NCBI GenBank assembly: GCA_013398295.1
Contig: VZSF01008968.1
Coordinates: 496,001 to 560,000, forward strand
Origin: Chionis minor
Taxonomy: Eukaryota; Chordata; Aves; Charadriiformes; Chionididae
DNA length: 64,000 nt
Direction: 5' to 3'
The position numbers and the translations under genes are program-made. Below the pieces are notes generated by a model, which saw only the letters and a program-made list of their open reading frames with translations, did no database searches and was not told where the DNA came from. This document shows, in pieces, positions 34,201 through 48,502 of the stretch. Every line of letters starts with the position of its first letter. The first letter of the stretch is position 1.

Positions 34201-37200
34201 GAAGTTTTCAGAGCATGAACAATCCTGATGTATAGTTTTCTTATTTCAATAGCATCTTTTATCACAATTAAGACATGACTTTTTCTACTCTACACAGCAT
34301 GCAATCTGCGGCAACAAAAACTACTGATACTAGAAATGCTTCAGGCATTGTCAATATACTTTTAGAGGCCAAATATTCCAGCTATGAACAACGCACTGAA
34401 CACTTGGCCCAATTTTTCAGCAACACAGCATCTCCCTCTCGTGCTGCTTTTAATAGGATCTGAGCATTGCAAAATACATCTTGGAACTTCTCTACAAATA
34501 CAGCTGTTTCTAGAAGGCCTTCAGAAACACAAGTATTCCTTGGGGTAGCTAGTTCCACTACCAATGCCTTGCATTGTTGATTTTTTTTTTTTTTTAAATG
34601 AGAAATTATTGTAATTCAGCCTTAGGCACATGAGTTGCACCTCCTTACAAAACAGTCACACTGTAAGGCTGGGTCTTGCTAGTCCGCTGGACCAAAAGCT
34701 AGCTTTTCGAGGTTTAAATGTCAACACTGAAAGGTTCTCCAGATCACCTGTTTTAACACCCAGTTTATGCAATCATGTACTTTAAAAATCTTCATTTACA
34801 TTACATTTAACATCTGCCCACCTGTAAAGCTGGCTGGAATCAAGCCTCCTCTCCTGAGGCAACTTGCAGCCATATTTATGTACCAGGGATAGAAGTCACT
34901 GAAGTGAAAGCAATACAATAACCACCTTTATACTTAGCTTTATGTTGGGTATAACTAGCAAATTAATACAGTTCTCTGACCTTTAAGAACTTGCACAGCA
35001 GACAGCCTGTCACACACCTGCACGTACATGATACACCGAGTGATGTTTGCAACAGCACTGGAAATGCAGATGTACAAAACTGACTCCTCCTCCCCCTCTA
35101 CTACCAAATAAGCTAACCAATGGCAAGCCAGTTTTTTTCATTTGTGCAATTAAAAAAAACAAAGAGGGTGACTAACTTCCCTTTCATCAGAAGGAAACTG
35201 TACTTTTATAACTACTTTTTATATCATCCTTTTGTTTTTCATGTAAAAAGCAGCAAGAAGTTCATTACTGAACACATACTAGACCAGTACTGTTGTGTAC
35301 GGATTAGCTCACCTCTGTCCAGAGTTTTTTAAAGTTCATCTTCCCTTGATCAACAGACAGGTGCACCTGCAAGAGATTATCATCTTGGCTGATCCAGCTT
35401 AACAGTTCGCAGACCAAGGCTTTTCCCACTGTTTGGGTCTTTGAATCAATTGGAAACAGTTTGGGAACCTCCGATCAAAGCCTTCTTCATTACATTTAAT
35501 TACATGGTGCTCTATAATATTCCCAGAGTTCTTCAGAGAAAGAAAAAAGGCCAGGAAAGGCCTATAACTCATTAGTAAAGGAATCATACATCAGTGGTTA
35601 TGGAATTAACATCCAAAAGCACTGATCTTCAAATGCTAAACCTCAAGTCATATGGGCTGATTAGAAGTAAGTGACAGGGATAACACGACATGTTCACTAA
35701 ACCAGACAAGCTATCAATAACATCAGCTCATGGTTACAGCGACCTACAGGCATAGGATTCCTGAGGTAAAAGGGTTTGGGAGTGAAAAATGACATATGCA
35801 TGCCATATCCAGAATGCAGTACAGAAAAAAAAGCTCACAATTACAGATTTGATTTTTAGTCTCACACTAAATACAATTAACTTTCTGAAAGTTCCTCCAG
35901 CTTTCAGGGGAAAGGACAACTATATGCCTACCACTTTAACAATACATAAATACGTAACCCAGAAAACAAAAGGAAGTTCTCCAAAGATGTATTCCAGAAA
36001 GCCTTGCAGGTTTAGTCTGTTTTTTAGGGCTTATCAACAGTAAAGCTAGGTATTAAGCATTTGACTAAAATTAAAATGATTTAATAGGTTCTTATTTGAT
36101 CTGCCCCACACCTTTAGCAATGTTACAAACAGATTCAATAATAATTGGGTTAAGGACTCAACAACATTTTGCCATATGCTTGTCCTTTGAAAAATTCTTT
36201 GTTTCCCATAACAGTCAAAAAGAATACTAACCAAAAATTCAACACAAGAATCCAAAACATTGGATTTGAAATTCATATTAAAGAGACACGTGCTGGCTGT
36301 TCTACTGAAAAGGAATCGAGATAAAGAAAGAGTAAGAGAATTGACTAGTGCCAAATAAGCTTGCAACAGCCTAAGTAAAAAACCAGAATGTGCTTGTCAA
36401 CATAAAATTGTAAGTTCCCCATTAATTTATGCACAGGTTTTTAAATAAAAAAACCAAACAAAACCACAACACTTTCTAGTCTAGTGGCTTTCCAAGAGCC
36501 AAGAAGAACAAGTGAAACATTTATCTACACAGAAACCTTTCATTCATTCTTTGGAACAGCAGACAGAACTTATTTTGGAAAAAAACCTGAACTGCCATTA
36601 CTGCAATATTATGCACACCTTTGGTACTAAAACAATACAGATGCAGAAAGCATTTTTAAAAAGTTCCTTTAGAGCTACAGCCTACTCTTCCCTCAAGCAG
36701 CACAGATCACAAACAAAATCTCTTTTGTTTATTCTGGAATGATTTGTCTATGCCAACTGAAGACATAGTTCAATTTCAGTATTATTCTGTCCTACTTCCT
36801 CTTACAGGCAATGCAAAACTACTTACTGACTGAACCTTGCGTATGTTCCAACTTACTGTTTGATCATTTAATAAATGCACAGCCCTCCATGCTTACCAAA
36901 ATCTTACAAGATAATGCTTTTATAAAAAAATTTGAAGATGATATCTAGTATTTACTCAAAGCCAGGAAAACCTTCCTTGCCTCCCTTTATCCAAAGGTAT
37001 ATTCTAAACTCACTCCTAATTTTTCAGTCTACTGCAAATTACCTTGCATTTAGCCACAGGGCAAGAACATGCACAGACACAAGGGTACCAAGTTGGTACA
37101 CGTCAGTGTAATTGCCTTAAGTTGTACACTTCTGCAACATGGCAAACATGAAGCAGCTTAGCTTCTCCTTGTTGATAGGTACCTATCCTCCTCTTCCCCT

Positions 37201-39261
37201 GAACCCAAACACACATATGCACAAAAATAACCACTGCCCAGATTACAACAGCAGCACCTCATTACTATACAAGCCATATGCTTGCTACCATTCTGTGGTA
37301 AATTCAAGCGAACTTTTAAGTGTTATAAGGCAAGTATTTTGTCCTTACTCATGGTCTTACAGATGGAGTTAACCCAAATAATTTATTATAATTGTAAGCA
37401 AGTCTACTCAGTTTGGTTTGGCAACAATTACAAAATTTGTCTCTGGAAACTAGAAAGGGAAACTTCTATTTGAAAAAGTAAGACATTTCTCTGTTCTGTG
37501 CTTATGTGTCTTCTCATAGGGGATACTTAGGTAAGCAGCCTTTGAAGACTAGGTTTAATTGCTGTGGTGTTAGTCAAAAGGATCAGTCAAACATTCTGGC
37601 CGAGCAATCCCAGGGCAAACATACCTAACCCTGCTGTTAGAAGGTAATGGAGTGGTAAGCTACCTCGCTTCGCTAAGTTTGTCAGGTTAATTAATTGTGA
37701 CAAAACAAACTCTTGGGTTCACATCTCTTTAGGAGGCTGACTGATCATTTTAAGTGTACAACAGCCAGTTCTCAACAACCCAGGCTTGTAACACTGCTAC
37801 ATACACCTTCCAACATTGAAGGAATTTAAGTTTCATATATTTTAAAGGGGAGGGGAAAAAAAAAAATCTGCCATTTGATAGACCACTTTTGAGCTTTTTA
37901 GCTCACCAGTAGAGTCTGTGGATTGGAAGTAACAGATTATTCTTGGACATGTGCTCTGAGACGTTAGAGCCCAATACACTGAGAAAACATACTGCAACGC
38001 TACATTGAAAATTAAGTACAACTAAAAAATTTTCCTAAGCCAAACTTAAGAATTTGTGACATCAGTTAGTTCTGCAAGAGCAAGTATTTTGCTGAAATAC
38101 TTGAAAAATTTTTCTCCTCTCTAATGCAGCCGGGTTCTACAACTTTATTCATGAAGGCCCACAGTAAAGAATATGTTTTGTTTCCTGCATTCAGAGATGC
38201 CAGTTCATACTTTAACAATCATCAATTCTTACAGTTTATATCCAGTATTTGCAGCAGCTGTATAACTTAGCCATGACATAATCACTATTTGTCTTCAAGA
38301 TGAGCAATGGCAGGCCACCAATTTTGGGGAGAGGGCCAGAAGACACCAAAGCCAGTACAGGGAGGAAAGTAAGCCAAGGAATTATACATCAATACTCAAG
38401 CATTGTGCTACAGCACCAGTAAAACCTACCAGTTTTAAAAGCAGACAAAACACATGAGCATTCAAAATTCTTATCAGGACAAGATACTATCTACAGCATT
38501 AACTAGAAAGTCAAAATTTAATTGTTATGAACCTCAACCTAAGCAACCAATAAGTAGTAATTCAGCACTTAAAAAAAACCCCAAACAAGCAACAATAAAG
38601 TAGGGCCACAATACTTAGAAGGACCAAGTTAGAAAACTGTTACTCACATTAGCTCTGTGTACAACCAAAACTATGACAAGTTGTATTATGAGTCTATTTA
38701 TTCATTGATTTCAGAGACACATCCCTAAATCTCTCCCACCATCAACCTCATAGTAACTGCAATCATAACATACACTGTTTAATGAATCTGAGGTATTAAT
38801 TTCTGTCTCCATTGGACACAAACAGTGACTGCTTCTACTCTGATAAAAATGTAGTTATCTTTCTTGTACGAGCAGGGAGTAGATGGAGGAATCAGCATAA
38901 AGTTATTGGGCAAATTAAGGCCTCCTCTAGTCACAAGAAAATGGACAAATAATTTTGTCAGGAATTGCTGCAATGAAAGTGTAAACAATAACATTTTGCA
39001 AAGTAAAGTATGTTCACAGTGATATAAAGACCCTAAACTCATACTAAAAGCATAGAAAAATTTCTCCCTACACGGCCAATTTTAAGAAAACTTTACAAAC
39101 ACTATCAGACAATTGAAATCCTGTCTTTGTAAAGATGAGGAAAAAAGCCCACAAGTGAAAACAGGACTCAGGAAAAATGATCTCTTGCCTTTAATCTGCG
39201 TCTTTAAAATGCTGAGCAAGCAGTCATGAACTGAATTTGTCTTACCAATTTTCTTCACCTT
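28240..39261. other. SPIN1 intron 1, long repeat-poor stretch
   Basis: About 11 kb of AT-rich DNA without a recognised retroelement, exon or RNA gene. Short local tandem duplications occur: about 29320-29345 (GACCTTCACTAGA twice) and about 30855-30890 (CTTCATATAATCTTTAT twice). All open frames here are short and lack motifs. Confidence 0.5.
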
Positions 39262-39272
39262 CAGCCATTTTA

Positions 39273-39979
39273 ACAGATGGATATGGTTGCCTTAAACATT
39301 TCTTGGTATGGGAAGGTGCAAGCTTTGACGATCAATTATCGTCCCCTGCAGACTCAGGTGCATAACCGGCGATAACTGCAAAGGAAGGAGATGCCAATAT
39401 CCAGCTCTGCAGAGGCAGGACGGTTCATTCCATTCCCACGCCCTCTGGTTTTGCCCGTCAATGGCCAATCGTGCCAGAACGCACCGAGCTTGCAAAACTA
39501 GGCCGCATCTGCCATCGCCGAACAAGTGTTTCTTGGAATCAGGCGGAGACTTTGGGACTGGAACTGTATAAAAACGGTACCACCAAAGCTTGGATGGGGA
39601 CCCCCAACACCAAGATACCCAAAGTGAAGAGGACCAATGGGACGCCGCTGGATCCGCAGGCGGTGATGTCTCTCTCTTTCTCTCCCTCTCTCTCCTTCTT
39701 GTTGTAACCTCTCTATCCCCCATCTCCTCTCTTTCTCCTTAGAGACTTACGGCACAGGAGTTACTTTTCCAAGCCATGTAATCTTGTTAAGTAGCTGTTA
39801 GTGAGTTATCGTTCCTACCCATATGCCTTGTATTGTTTCCAGTTACACAGCTGTTGTTCAGTCATTAATAAATCACAAAATTGGTTGGCTGGTGTCGTTT
39901 CACCTTAATTCTGTCTGAAGGGATCATGAACTTGGTTGTTAGTCCCAAGGGGAGGGAACAGCTCCCTTTTGGGACACAA
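39273..39979 (+). mobile_element. LTR-like element flanked by 11-bp direct repeats
   Basis: About 707 bp of higher-GC sequence in an AT-rich intron. It has a TATA box (CTGTATAAAAACGG, 39567), a pyrimidine-rich stretch (about 39667-39705), AATAAA (39867-39872) and a terminal GGGACACAAC. These are in the order expected for a plus-strand LTR. CAGCCATTTTA occurs on both sides (39262-39272 and 39980-39990). Eleven bases is longer than a usual LTR target duplication, and the left end does not start with a clear TG, so the exact boundary and class are open. It is antisense to SPIN1. Confidence 0.55.
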
Positions 39980-39990
39980 CAGCCATTTTA

Positions 39991-42900
39991 GCTAAGATTA
40001 AATCAGTTTGCATACAAAAGCATTCAAATAACTGTTTAAACTGGAAATGTAAGACACTTAAGTGCAAGCATTTGCTGTTAACAGTGGCAAGTCCCTTGTC
40101 ATGTTAGTAGTAGCCAGGTTAGTAGCCATGGCTACTAACCAATAATGTGATTTTTTTTTTCCCCAGACCAACTGCAGCACGTTCACTCAGTCTACAATGT
40201 TAATATGAATTTCAACCTAAACAGGTTATTAGCTTTAAATGGTGAATAGATGCAATAGATGTCAAAGTTGTAATATGCAGTAACAGTAAGACACTGAAAA
40301 CAGCATAGTTTTGTATCATGAGCTCTAGCTACAGCTAACTACACTGTCTTTGATATATTTAGAGGGTCAGTGACAGAACAGTACTTGAAAACAATTGCTA
40401 CTTAGAGTAGTAGAGCTGTAGAAAAAAGATATCAAAGATTTGTAATAGTAATTTAAATACTGCAGTCAGCACTGGATTGATCAGCAAGGACAATAACTTG
40501 TCAAACTGTTGATCATACTTTTTTCAAAGATGAGAACCACCAGTAACATTACACTGTGTTTTCTTTGCTTACATAGCGGTCTTTCAGCTTTTTGGTGGAA
40601 AACACAACACATCCTGCATGAGTAAAATTCAGCAGGGGGTGGGAGGGCAGGGACAACACAGAGAGAAAAATCAAGCTGTGAAACCAGTGACTCTCCCTAA
40701 AAGCACTGGAGACATCAGAACAGACCCATCCTCGTACTGTTAATGCTTTTTAAAACATCGGGGGAAAAATGCACAAAGTGTTAGTTCTGAAACTGGTATG
40801 GCATCTGCATATTCGTGAAATTAATCAGAAGATCTTGAAGTATTTCAGTGGATGAAAGTTACTTTGAAAAGTTAATTCACTGGACTGTGAAAAAGTTTAC
40901 TTTAACAGAATACCTGCATGAGTTTGACAAGTTTTGCTCAGAAACAGCTGCCTTAAGACATTAAATTCCTCTTGTTCTCTAGTAGCAGAAAAGTGACAAA
41001 ATGATGGCAAGACAGACATCAAGACTTTTAAGAATCAGGACCACCTTGGAACACTTGGTATGTTCCCTACCATACCTTGCTTATCCCACAGCAAACATGC
41101 TCTCCTTTCTTACTTTGATAATAAGCTCTGATCAAAAATCCCACTTTGCAATTACTTAACTGTGCATGCAGCATGAATGGAAATTAAATGAGGAAGTAAA
41201 TCAGTCAAGAAGGGACTTCATAGTGAGAACTTTCAGCGGCAGCAACAAGCTAACTTTTCTCTTTTTAGCTTGATAATAATCTAATTTTCTCTCCACAAAG
41301 CTTTATAGCTGACCTAAACTAGATTCACTAACATAAACATTTCATTTTATTTCCTGAGATTTTAAATGAGTCCAGGTATCGGTAATAACAACAACCCCCC
41401 CAAAAAACCCCTCCCTTTTTCCTTTTGGAAATGTACACACTTACATGCACAGACGACAAAATTGTCCTGTAGTACCTGAGACCAGATTGAGTCTACTCAA
41501 CTGAGGAGCAGAAAAAGGGAGAAACAGAAATTCAAAAAGGGAAAAAGTGAGGTATCTTCCTATGAAAACAGGATCTCAGAAGGCAGGATAACCTTCTCCA
41601 TAAATGCAGCTGAGGCTCTCTAGAAATCCTGTCCTACAGATAAGCAGAGCACACACAAGAACAGACAACCACACCTCTTTTGTGCTGATCCCTGCTTCAT
41701 ACTTAACCTTGTACTACCTCCACCCAAATATTAAGCCTCCTAGAAATGTGGTTAGAGGCCTAAGTATAGCTGAGAACTGGGACATTTATTCACAGCGAAG
41801 TCTCTCACACACACCCCTTCAAATAATTTTACACATATGGGGAAAAAACAAAACAAAAAAACCCACTTCAAATAAATCCAAATTCCATTCTTCAAGCGTC
41901 GAGCCTACAACTATCTGTAATACAATGCTTCCTCCACCCCTGTTTCCCCACCAAGATTACAGTAAGATATTACCACTTTAAAATGTACTTTTCATGCATT
42001 ATTAATAGAGCCACATGCCTCTAGTGATATGAAATAACATAAACGTCTCATCTCTCTCCATACAAGTCACAAGCATACACACAGGTATAACTGAGGGTAG
42101 GAGTGAATCTTCCTCCCAACTTGAAGAGTTAGGAGAGCACATGCACCAGAAGACAGTTTGCTTGCCCTCTCTGTCTTAAGGCTGGCACCTAATAATAAAG
42201 TATGCTTTTATTGACAAAATGGAGATGCAGAAGATGGAGGGAGGCAATTCAGCAGAGATGCACTCCTGCAGAGCTTTCTATCCTTCTCCTCATCCCTTCA
42301 GCAGTAGAGAGATGACCCTGAGGGTAACCACTATGAATGCTCACTCCCCCACCAACAGGATGTCAACCATGAATACCCAACAATTTGTGGTTTCCAAGTA
42401 TATCAAACACCCACATCTTCCTTAACCCTAAAAGCACTTGACAATCAGATTTCTATGAACTCACATGAAAGACAGAATTTACTGTTAAGCTATTTTTGGA
42501 ATATATTCTTGTCAGAGCATGGATTTTGACCAATCGTATCTCACAGTTCCCATATCTGCATTTCCACTGATGGTAAAACAATCATTAATGAATTTGTGTG
42601 TCATCTTTCACCATCAAGGCAAAAATCTTACGAGGCGGATTCATGAACAAAAAAGTCATTACGTACATTTAATAAAGTTGTCCGCAACTGGAAGGTTTTG
42701 AGAAGGAAGTAGTAAATTAATCTCTAATGAAACTGCTCCTATTCTGCTTTCACTTTGGTGTTCAGATCGTCACGTGGTCGACGAACGGGTCAGGCAAGCA
42801 ACTGTCCAGAATCATACAGACAGAGTCAACCGTCTTCCGAGTATAAGAGTTACATGGCCTACATCCTTTCTAGTATTATTTTTATTTATTTTTATAATTC

Positions 42901-45900
42901 CTAGAAAGTTGAATAAAGACAGCCTAATCTGCAAACATCTTCACAGTTCAGGTTGAAGACCAGAGGTAAGTTACAGACATGCAGAAGAACAGACACCATA
43001 CTTGCTGGTATATGATAGGTGCTTACCTTCGCATAGTGGAAGCCTAGCACTGTACTGAATTTTGCAGACATTATGTTTGTCAAGGCGCTTAGAAAAGGTT
43101 ACCAAGAAAACTTAACAGAAATGTCAGCAGGGAACTACTTTAGAACATGCCTTCTCCCATGGTATTCAGCTCATAACACACTGAATCTAGAGAGCTGAAA
43201 ATTTCCATATTTAAAAAAAATCAGATCAGCAAACAAGATTATATACCGGACTGCAGCTACCTTTGTCCAGTGTACTAGGGAAGAACTCTGTGCAGGAAAC
43301 ATAAATACTAAGTTAGGAAAATGAGTTTTGCAACAGAAATAGCTATCTGATTTTAACAAATACCAGACCAGAAGTCTGTCATTTAATAAATCTTGCAGTT
43401 CTTACTGACTTAGGGCAAGAGATGATCTAACAAAGTTCATTTTTTACATTTAAGTTGGGTTAATACAAGTTCAGAGAGAAAAAAGTTTGGGCTTTTTTTG
43501 AAAGAAAGTCAAATTAGAAGTCTGTATAGGTGAAGCTTTACAGATCTCAGCATGATGGTATAGACCAGCCAGAACACCTTACTATGCTTTAGAGTAAGTC
43601 AAAGAACATTACTGGAAAAAAGAGTCAAGATATTATTTTTTTATTTTATATATGACTGGCCACATATAGGTAGAGTAGTACCACTCTAAGAAGTAGCATC
43701 AGTGCTGGACGTTAAATTGCTAGGCAATGTTACACTTTACAACCTGATTAGCATAGTAATCTTAGAACAGATTAAACTTAAAAGGTTCCCTGTGTTCTTT
43801 AATTGTTCTGCTCTAACAGGAATTTAGGAGAGAAAACAAAGACAAACTGTACAGGGGCAAAAAAAAAAGCCTCTGACTTTCAGAGGGTGCACATTCAGAG
43901 GGAACTCTCATCTTGCATAGAGATTGCAAGATTGGGTTCTCAGGATTCAAAACCAGCTATGAACCATTTGGAAGGTTCACTTAAAACAAAGTGCTTCCAT
44001 GCTTCCAAAGCATGGAAGATCCACCTTAAAGAAAGCAGCACATTTTATTAGAGCTCTTTAATTCTAAGGCACTTCCAAACCTGAGGATAAAAAGCAGTCT
44101 CAGACTTCACTGGACAGGCTGCCCAACACCGACACTAAAAACAAACAACTCTGGGAACCAGCATAAAGAATATTTAGGTTACCTTCTACTACCAATCACT
44201 GGAGAAAGGCAGCTGTAGTGATCGAATGCAGGGCCCTGCAGCTGAGGTAGCTGGCACTGCTAGAAGGGGACTACTAGCTACCATGCAGTCGGAGCAGGAC
44301 CTGTGAACAGTTAGGCCAGGAGTGGTGAAGTGAACATGAAGAGATGACTCCAAAGACAGCAGGTGGACTCAACAGTTGATCACCATGATAAAAACGTTCT
44401 CCCTATGCACGGCCACTGTAAGTCAGCAATGTGAAAACAACTGGAAGACTAATGGAAAACACAACAACAAAGGAGTTACTAAAATGATACACCTCCATTT
44501 TGTTCAAACTACCATATGGAACTGAAAGTCTAAAGGTCAGCAGTCATTCTACGTAAGTTAAGTATTTACTAAAGCACTAAAAGCCACAGAACTGCTCTTG
44601 AAATAAGTATGTACTCTCACCAATACTTTCAGGTGCAGACCTCAAATACCATACTGCAACATTCAATGATAACATTAAAAGAAAAAACAAACCCAAAAGC
44701 AAAAAACTAACCAAGCAAACAAAAGCCCCAAACCAAGCACTAATCAGCTCTTAGGAGTTTAAAAGCTTCGTAGTCTTACCAAAAAGACCATAGTATACTT
44801 ACTGCCAGTAACTCTTATTCTGCAAGAAGATCTCAAAAAAAAAAAATCCCCATAAACCAACATCGGAAGGTATTTCAACAACATCCCAACCACTCTGCAA
44901 TAACTACAAAGATTAGAATACAATTAGGTAATAGTTAAGGCTAGTAGTCACCACAGGCGATGACAACAATTTCTATATTTTTATACATTAAAATATACAT
45001 AGAAACAACAATTTAGATACATACTTATATATCTATATACTGTGGAACCATTTCAATAACATTTCCAAGTAAGCAAGTCAAGCAAGGCCTCATATAGCAT
45101 GGATTTACAGCAGTTTCGCAACATACGTTACAGGAAAAAAACACGAAAAGGTAACCCAAGGTTGTGGAACCATTCTCCGCAACTCAACAGCCATACCAAT
45201 TTAAATCCTGAATTCCACTTGCTATCAGTGCATTCACATTTTACAGTGCAACGGAAAGTTAACTGCAACCACGACACGGGAAAAGCGGTTAAGTTTGAAT
45301 AAAATTATTTCACCATTGTTTGAAATGGATCAGTGATGAGGCCCCTTTGTCACTAGATTCAACGGTTCATCGATAACTACAAAGTAGTCAACTCCACTGT
45401 TTCAAGGAACTCAACACTTACTGATGTGGTAAGAGATGTGGACAGAAGCAGTGTACACATTCATACAAGCAAGGTGACATTCCCCAGTCCTCTTAAGTAG
45501 GTAGTATCTGGATAGCAGGTGGGACACATCTTGACATACAGAGAGTACTTACTAGGAAAGCCAGTGTCAAGAAAGATCAGCATTCGCCTTCTGATCATAA
45601 AACCACTGACCTTTGAAGAGTAGTAAGAGAAGGAAAATGAGAAAAACAACAAACCAAAAAATTCTCTCACATCTGGTACGAGAAACAAGCTATCTAACCA
45701 TACAAGAGGAAATAACTCCATAGTAGTGACTCTCGGCACAGCTGCAGCGAGCAGTTTTCAAAAGATGGTTTCTAAACCACTTTGTTGTATCGGTTTTAGT
45801 AATCCACATATTCTCGTGCCATACCATCAAGTAGTCAAGTTTGATCTTTCTACGTTCTGAAGCAAGAACGGAAAGGAGGAAAGGAAAACCCAAATGAAAG

Positions 45901-48330
45901 CATAAGAGGTTTACAGCAACAGGCTTCATTCTTAAAAAAAAACCCAAAAACACCTGTTTCTTTTCTTCAGAAAGTAGAATCTTACTGAAAATATTTCATT
46001 TGTCAAACACTAAGCAACTTATGCATTACATTAATAAAGCACTTTATTATTAAGCTATTGCATCAGCTAGACGTTTACAGATCTGAACTTGTCAAAGAGT
46101 GCAGCGTGGCAACAGATAGCTAGGAAAGATACACGCTACGAAGTCAATGGAAGAACAGTACTTGGATCAGGAAAATACATAAAAAGTACTGAAGGACAAG
46201 ATTAACTAAAAGTGTTTATTACCTTTAGGACTTTGTATTTTAATTGGCAATTTTGTAAATATTTAGAATTACGCTGAGTCATGACATACTTGATAGAAGA
46301 TTAAGAGAAAATGGTTAATTTCTGACATCTACAAGCAAGCTGATCACTGAGACGGCATTTCTTACAGTCTTCTTTTTCGTCAGTTTCACTTCCCAATATG
46401 AAAAAGTAAACAGTTCTGGAAACTAAGATTTTATTAGTACCTGTTTTTTAATTTGGTTAAACACAGCCTAGCATTACCTACAACAACAAAAACATTGGAG
46501 TGTCTTCACTTAGTGGTACCAAAGACACAAAGATTTGGCAAGTTCTTCAACTGGATCAGCTCCTTGTGGGATACTAGGACTCACAATACTGATTTTTGAT
46601 CAACTCATCAACACAACCAAGACAGAAGGAAAAATCTTCTAGGTGTCATAGAAAAAAAGAACACAATTGCAAGCCATTGTAGAGATGCTATGAACAAGGA
46701 AATTCATAAGGTTAATAAAAGCAGAGCTGAATTTTACAGAATAAAATTCAGTTGTAGCAACAAAACTACAATACACCAGACTCAAGAGACATGACTATTT
46801 TTAAGTGATCCATTATTTAAACAGATGTGTTGCAGACTGCCCTTGCTCTTCAGCCTGAAGATTCACCTTAAGTATCCAAAGGCCTGTTCTGAGGGAGGAC
46901 CTGCATACCTCAGTACGTTTCACACTTCTAGTAAAAAAGCAGTTATTTCAAAATTTGGTGGCTATCCTAATGAATATCATAATGAATACCAGCTACAACT
47001 GGTAAACTACTCTACTAGCTTTACCAATTTTGCCTTCAGGTTGTTAAACTGGAAAAAAAAAAAAAAGGAACTGACTGCTGCAGGAATCTATTGATCTATT
47101 GATATATCATGTTACAGACTTCTGCTCAGACTTTTCCATCTAGAAGTAGTACAGTTGGCTCAGGGGCCATGACGTAGATACACATTCCAAAATGATCTTG
47201 TAACTTGGATGACTCCACTCAAGCTTTACGTTGTTGTAAACTCATTATTATAAATTATTTTCTCCTCCTCGGTTAATCGATGCTTGTTATTGGGGATGGA
47301 AAAAGCAGTAGAGAAAGAAGTATTAATATATGATACTTAATTCTAGCACTGAAGTGTAGTATTTATTTCTACCTCAGTAAAAGCTGTATAATTATGCCAT
47401 GCCAGTGCTTTTCCACTAGAAGCTTCCAAGCAGACAAAGACGACAGAGCTAGGACATTCACTACTTTAGGGCACTGCTCAGATATTAACAGAAGCTATGG
47501 CTATCAATGTGTATATGATTGAATAAAGACTGTATCTTTAAATACAATCTTTGAAAATTGAACTACTTCCTATGAATTACAGCAAAATGTCTAGAAAGCA
47601 ATATAAAACATCATGTCTTAGCACCCTGAGCATTCACCCTTAGGTTACAACCTAGATGTAGATGTATGCCATGACAGATCACTTCAGATATGCTCCGCAA
47701 AACTACCTTCAAACGTTATTTCAGTTTTACGTCATAAGCAAGCAAAAAAAACAAGCCATATTCATGGAAGCCAGAAGGGGGTGCTCGGAATAACTGAGGT
47801 GGGGGGGTATTGAACTGAGCATTTGCCTTGTGCGAGGTCAGAAGCATGCTGCCTTGCTTTAGTTTGGGAGCTCACTTAAGTTCACGATGCCATGCCATTT
47901 TTACAAAAAAGGTATCTGAACAGTGGGAGTACTCCTTGTAGCAAAAATGAAATGCTTCGGTTTGTGCTATTGTCATCACAAGGGCAAATTAATCCGTGAC
48001 AGAAAACTAGCAACACAAAGACTTGTCAAGTGTTAATTTCAGTTTTGTATCCCATGATTTGTGAGCTGTTTAAGATACTGACAAGGAAACACAGGGAACG
48101 CAAAGAAACCCAGAAAGCCTATGCTCCAGTTTTTATCTACACAATGTCTATTCTGACATAACTAGTTCAGGTCTTTTTAATGTGACTGCTGAGTTGATAC
48201 CTTATACCGAACTGCATCCTGAAATGAAAGAAACGGCCCTAGATCATTCTGCAAGTGTAATACAGTATTTCATCTCTGCCAGCACTTTGGTGCATCAGCC
48301 TCCCCCCACCCCAAAAGAGAAAAAGATACG
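39991..48330. other. SPIN1 intron 1, 5' part
   Basis: About 8.3 kb of AT-rich sequence with no gene or repeat family recognised. It contains a perfect 24-bp palindrome (40117-40140) and an 11-bp inverted repeat with a 3-base loop (43994-44018). Purine or pyrimidine runs are short. Confidence 0.5.
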
Positions 48331-48502
48331 CACATTCCAATCGAGCCTTTCTCAGCGGGGCTCACCCAGTTCCCCCCTCCTTCCCTCCCTTCCTCCCTCG
48401 CCCCAGGCCTCGCCAGGTTCCCAAACCCCCTTTTATTTTAGGTTTCATTTTGTTGTAAACAGCAATACGAAAGGAGAAAGCTTCCAAAGCGAGGATCCTT
48501 AC

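Larger units (their letters stand above)
20574..48502 (-). other. SPIN1: SPIN1 intron 1 (inferred)
   Basis: About 27.9 kb between the inferred CpG-island exon and exon 2. It holds a CR1 copy of nearly 3 kb (after collapsing its duplicate), two other CR1 pieces and an LTR-like element. Its extent depends on the predicted exon 1 donor at 48502. The acceptor side is well supported. Confidence 0.6.

Noticed and set aside
36046..36366. 106-codon minus-strand frame in intron 1
   Set aside because: Low-complexity Leu/Phe/Ser-rich translation of AT-rich DNA without splice sites or motifs.
41604..41981. 125-codon plus-strand frame in intron 1
   Set aside because: No recognisable motif, poly-Lys/Asn runs from A-rich DNA, and antisense to SPIN1.
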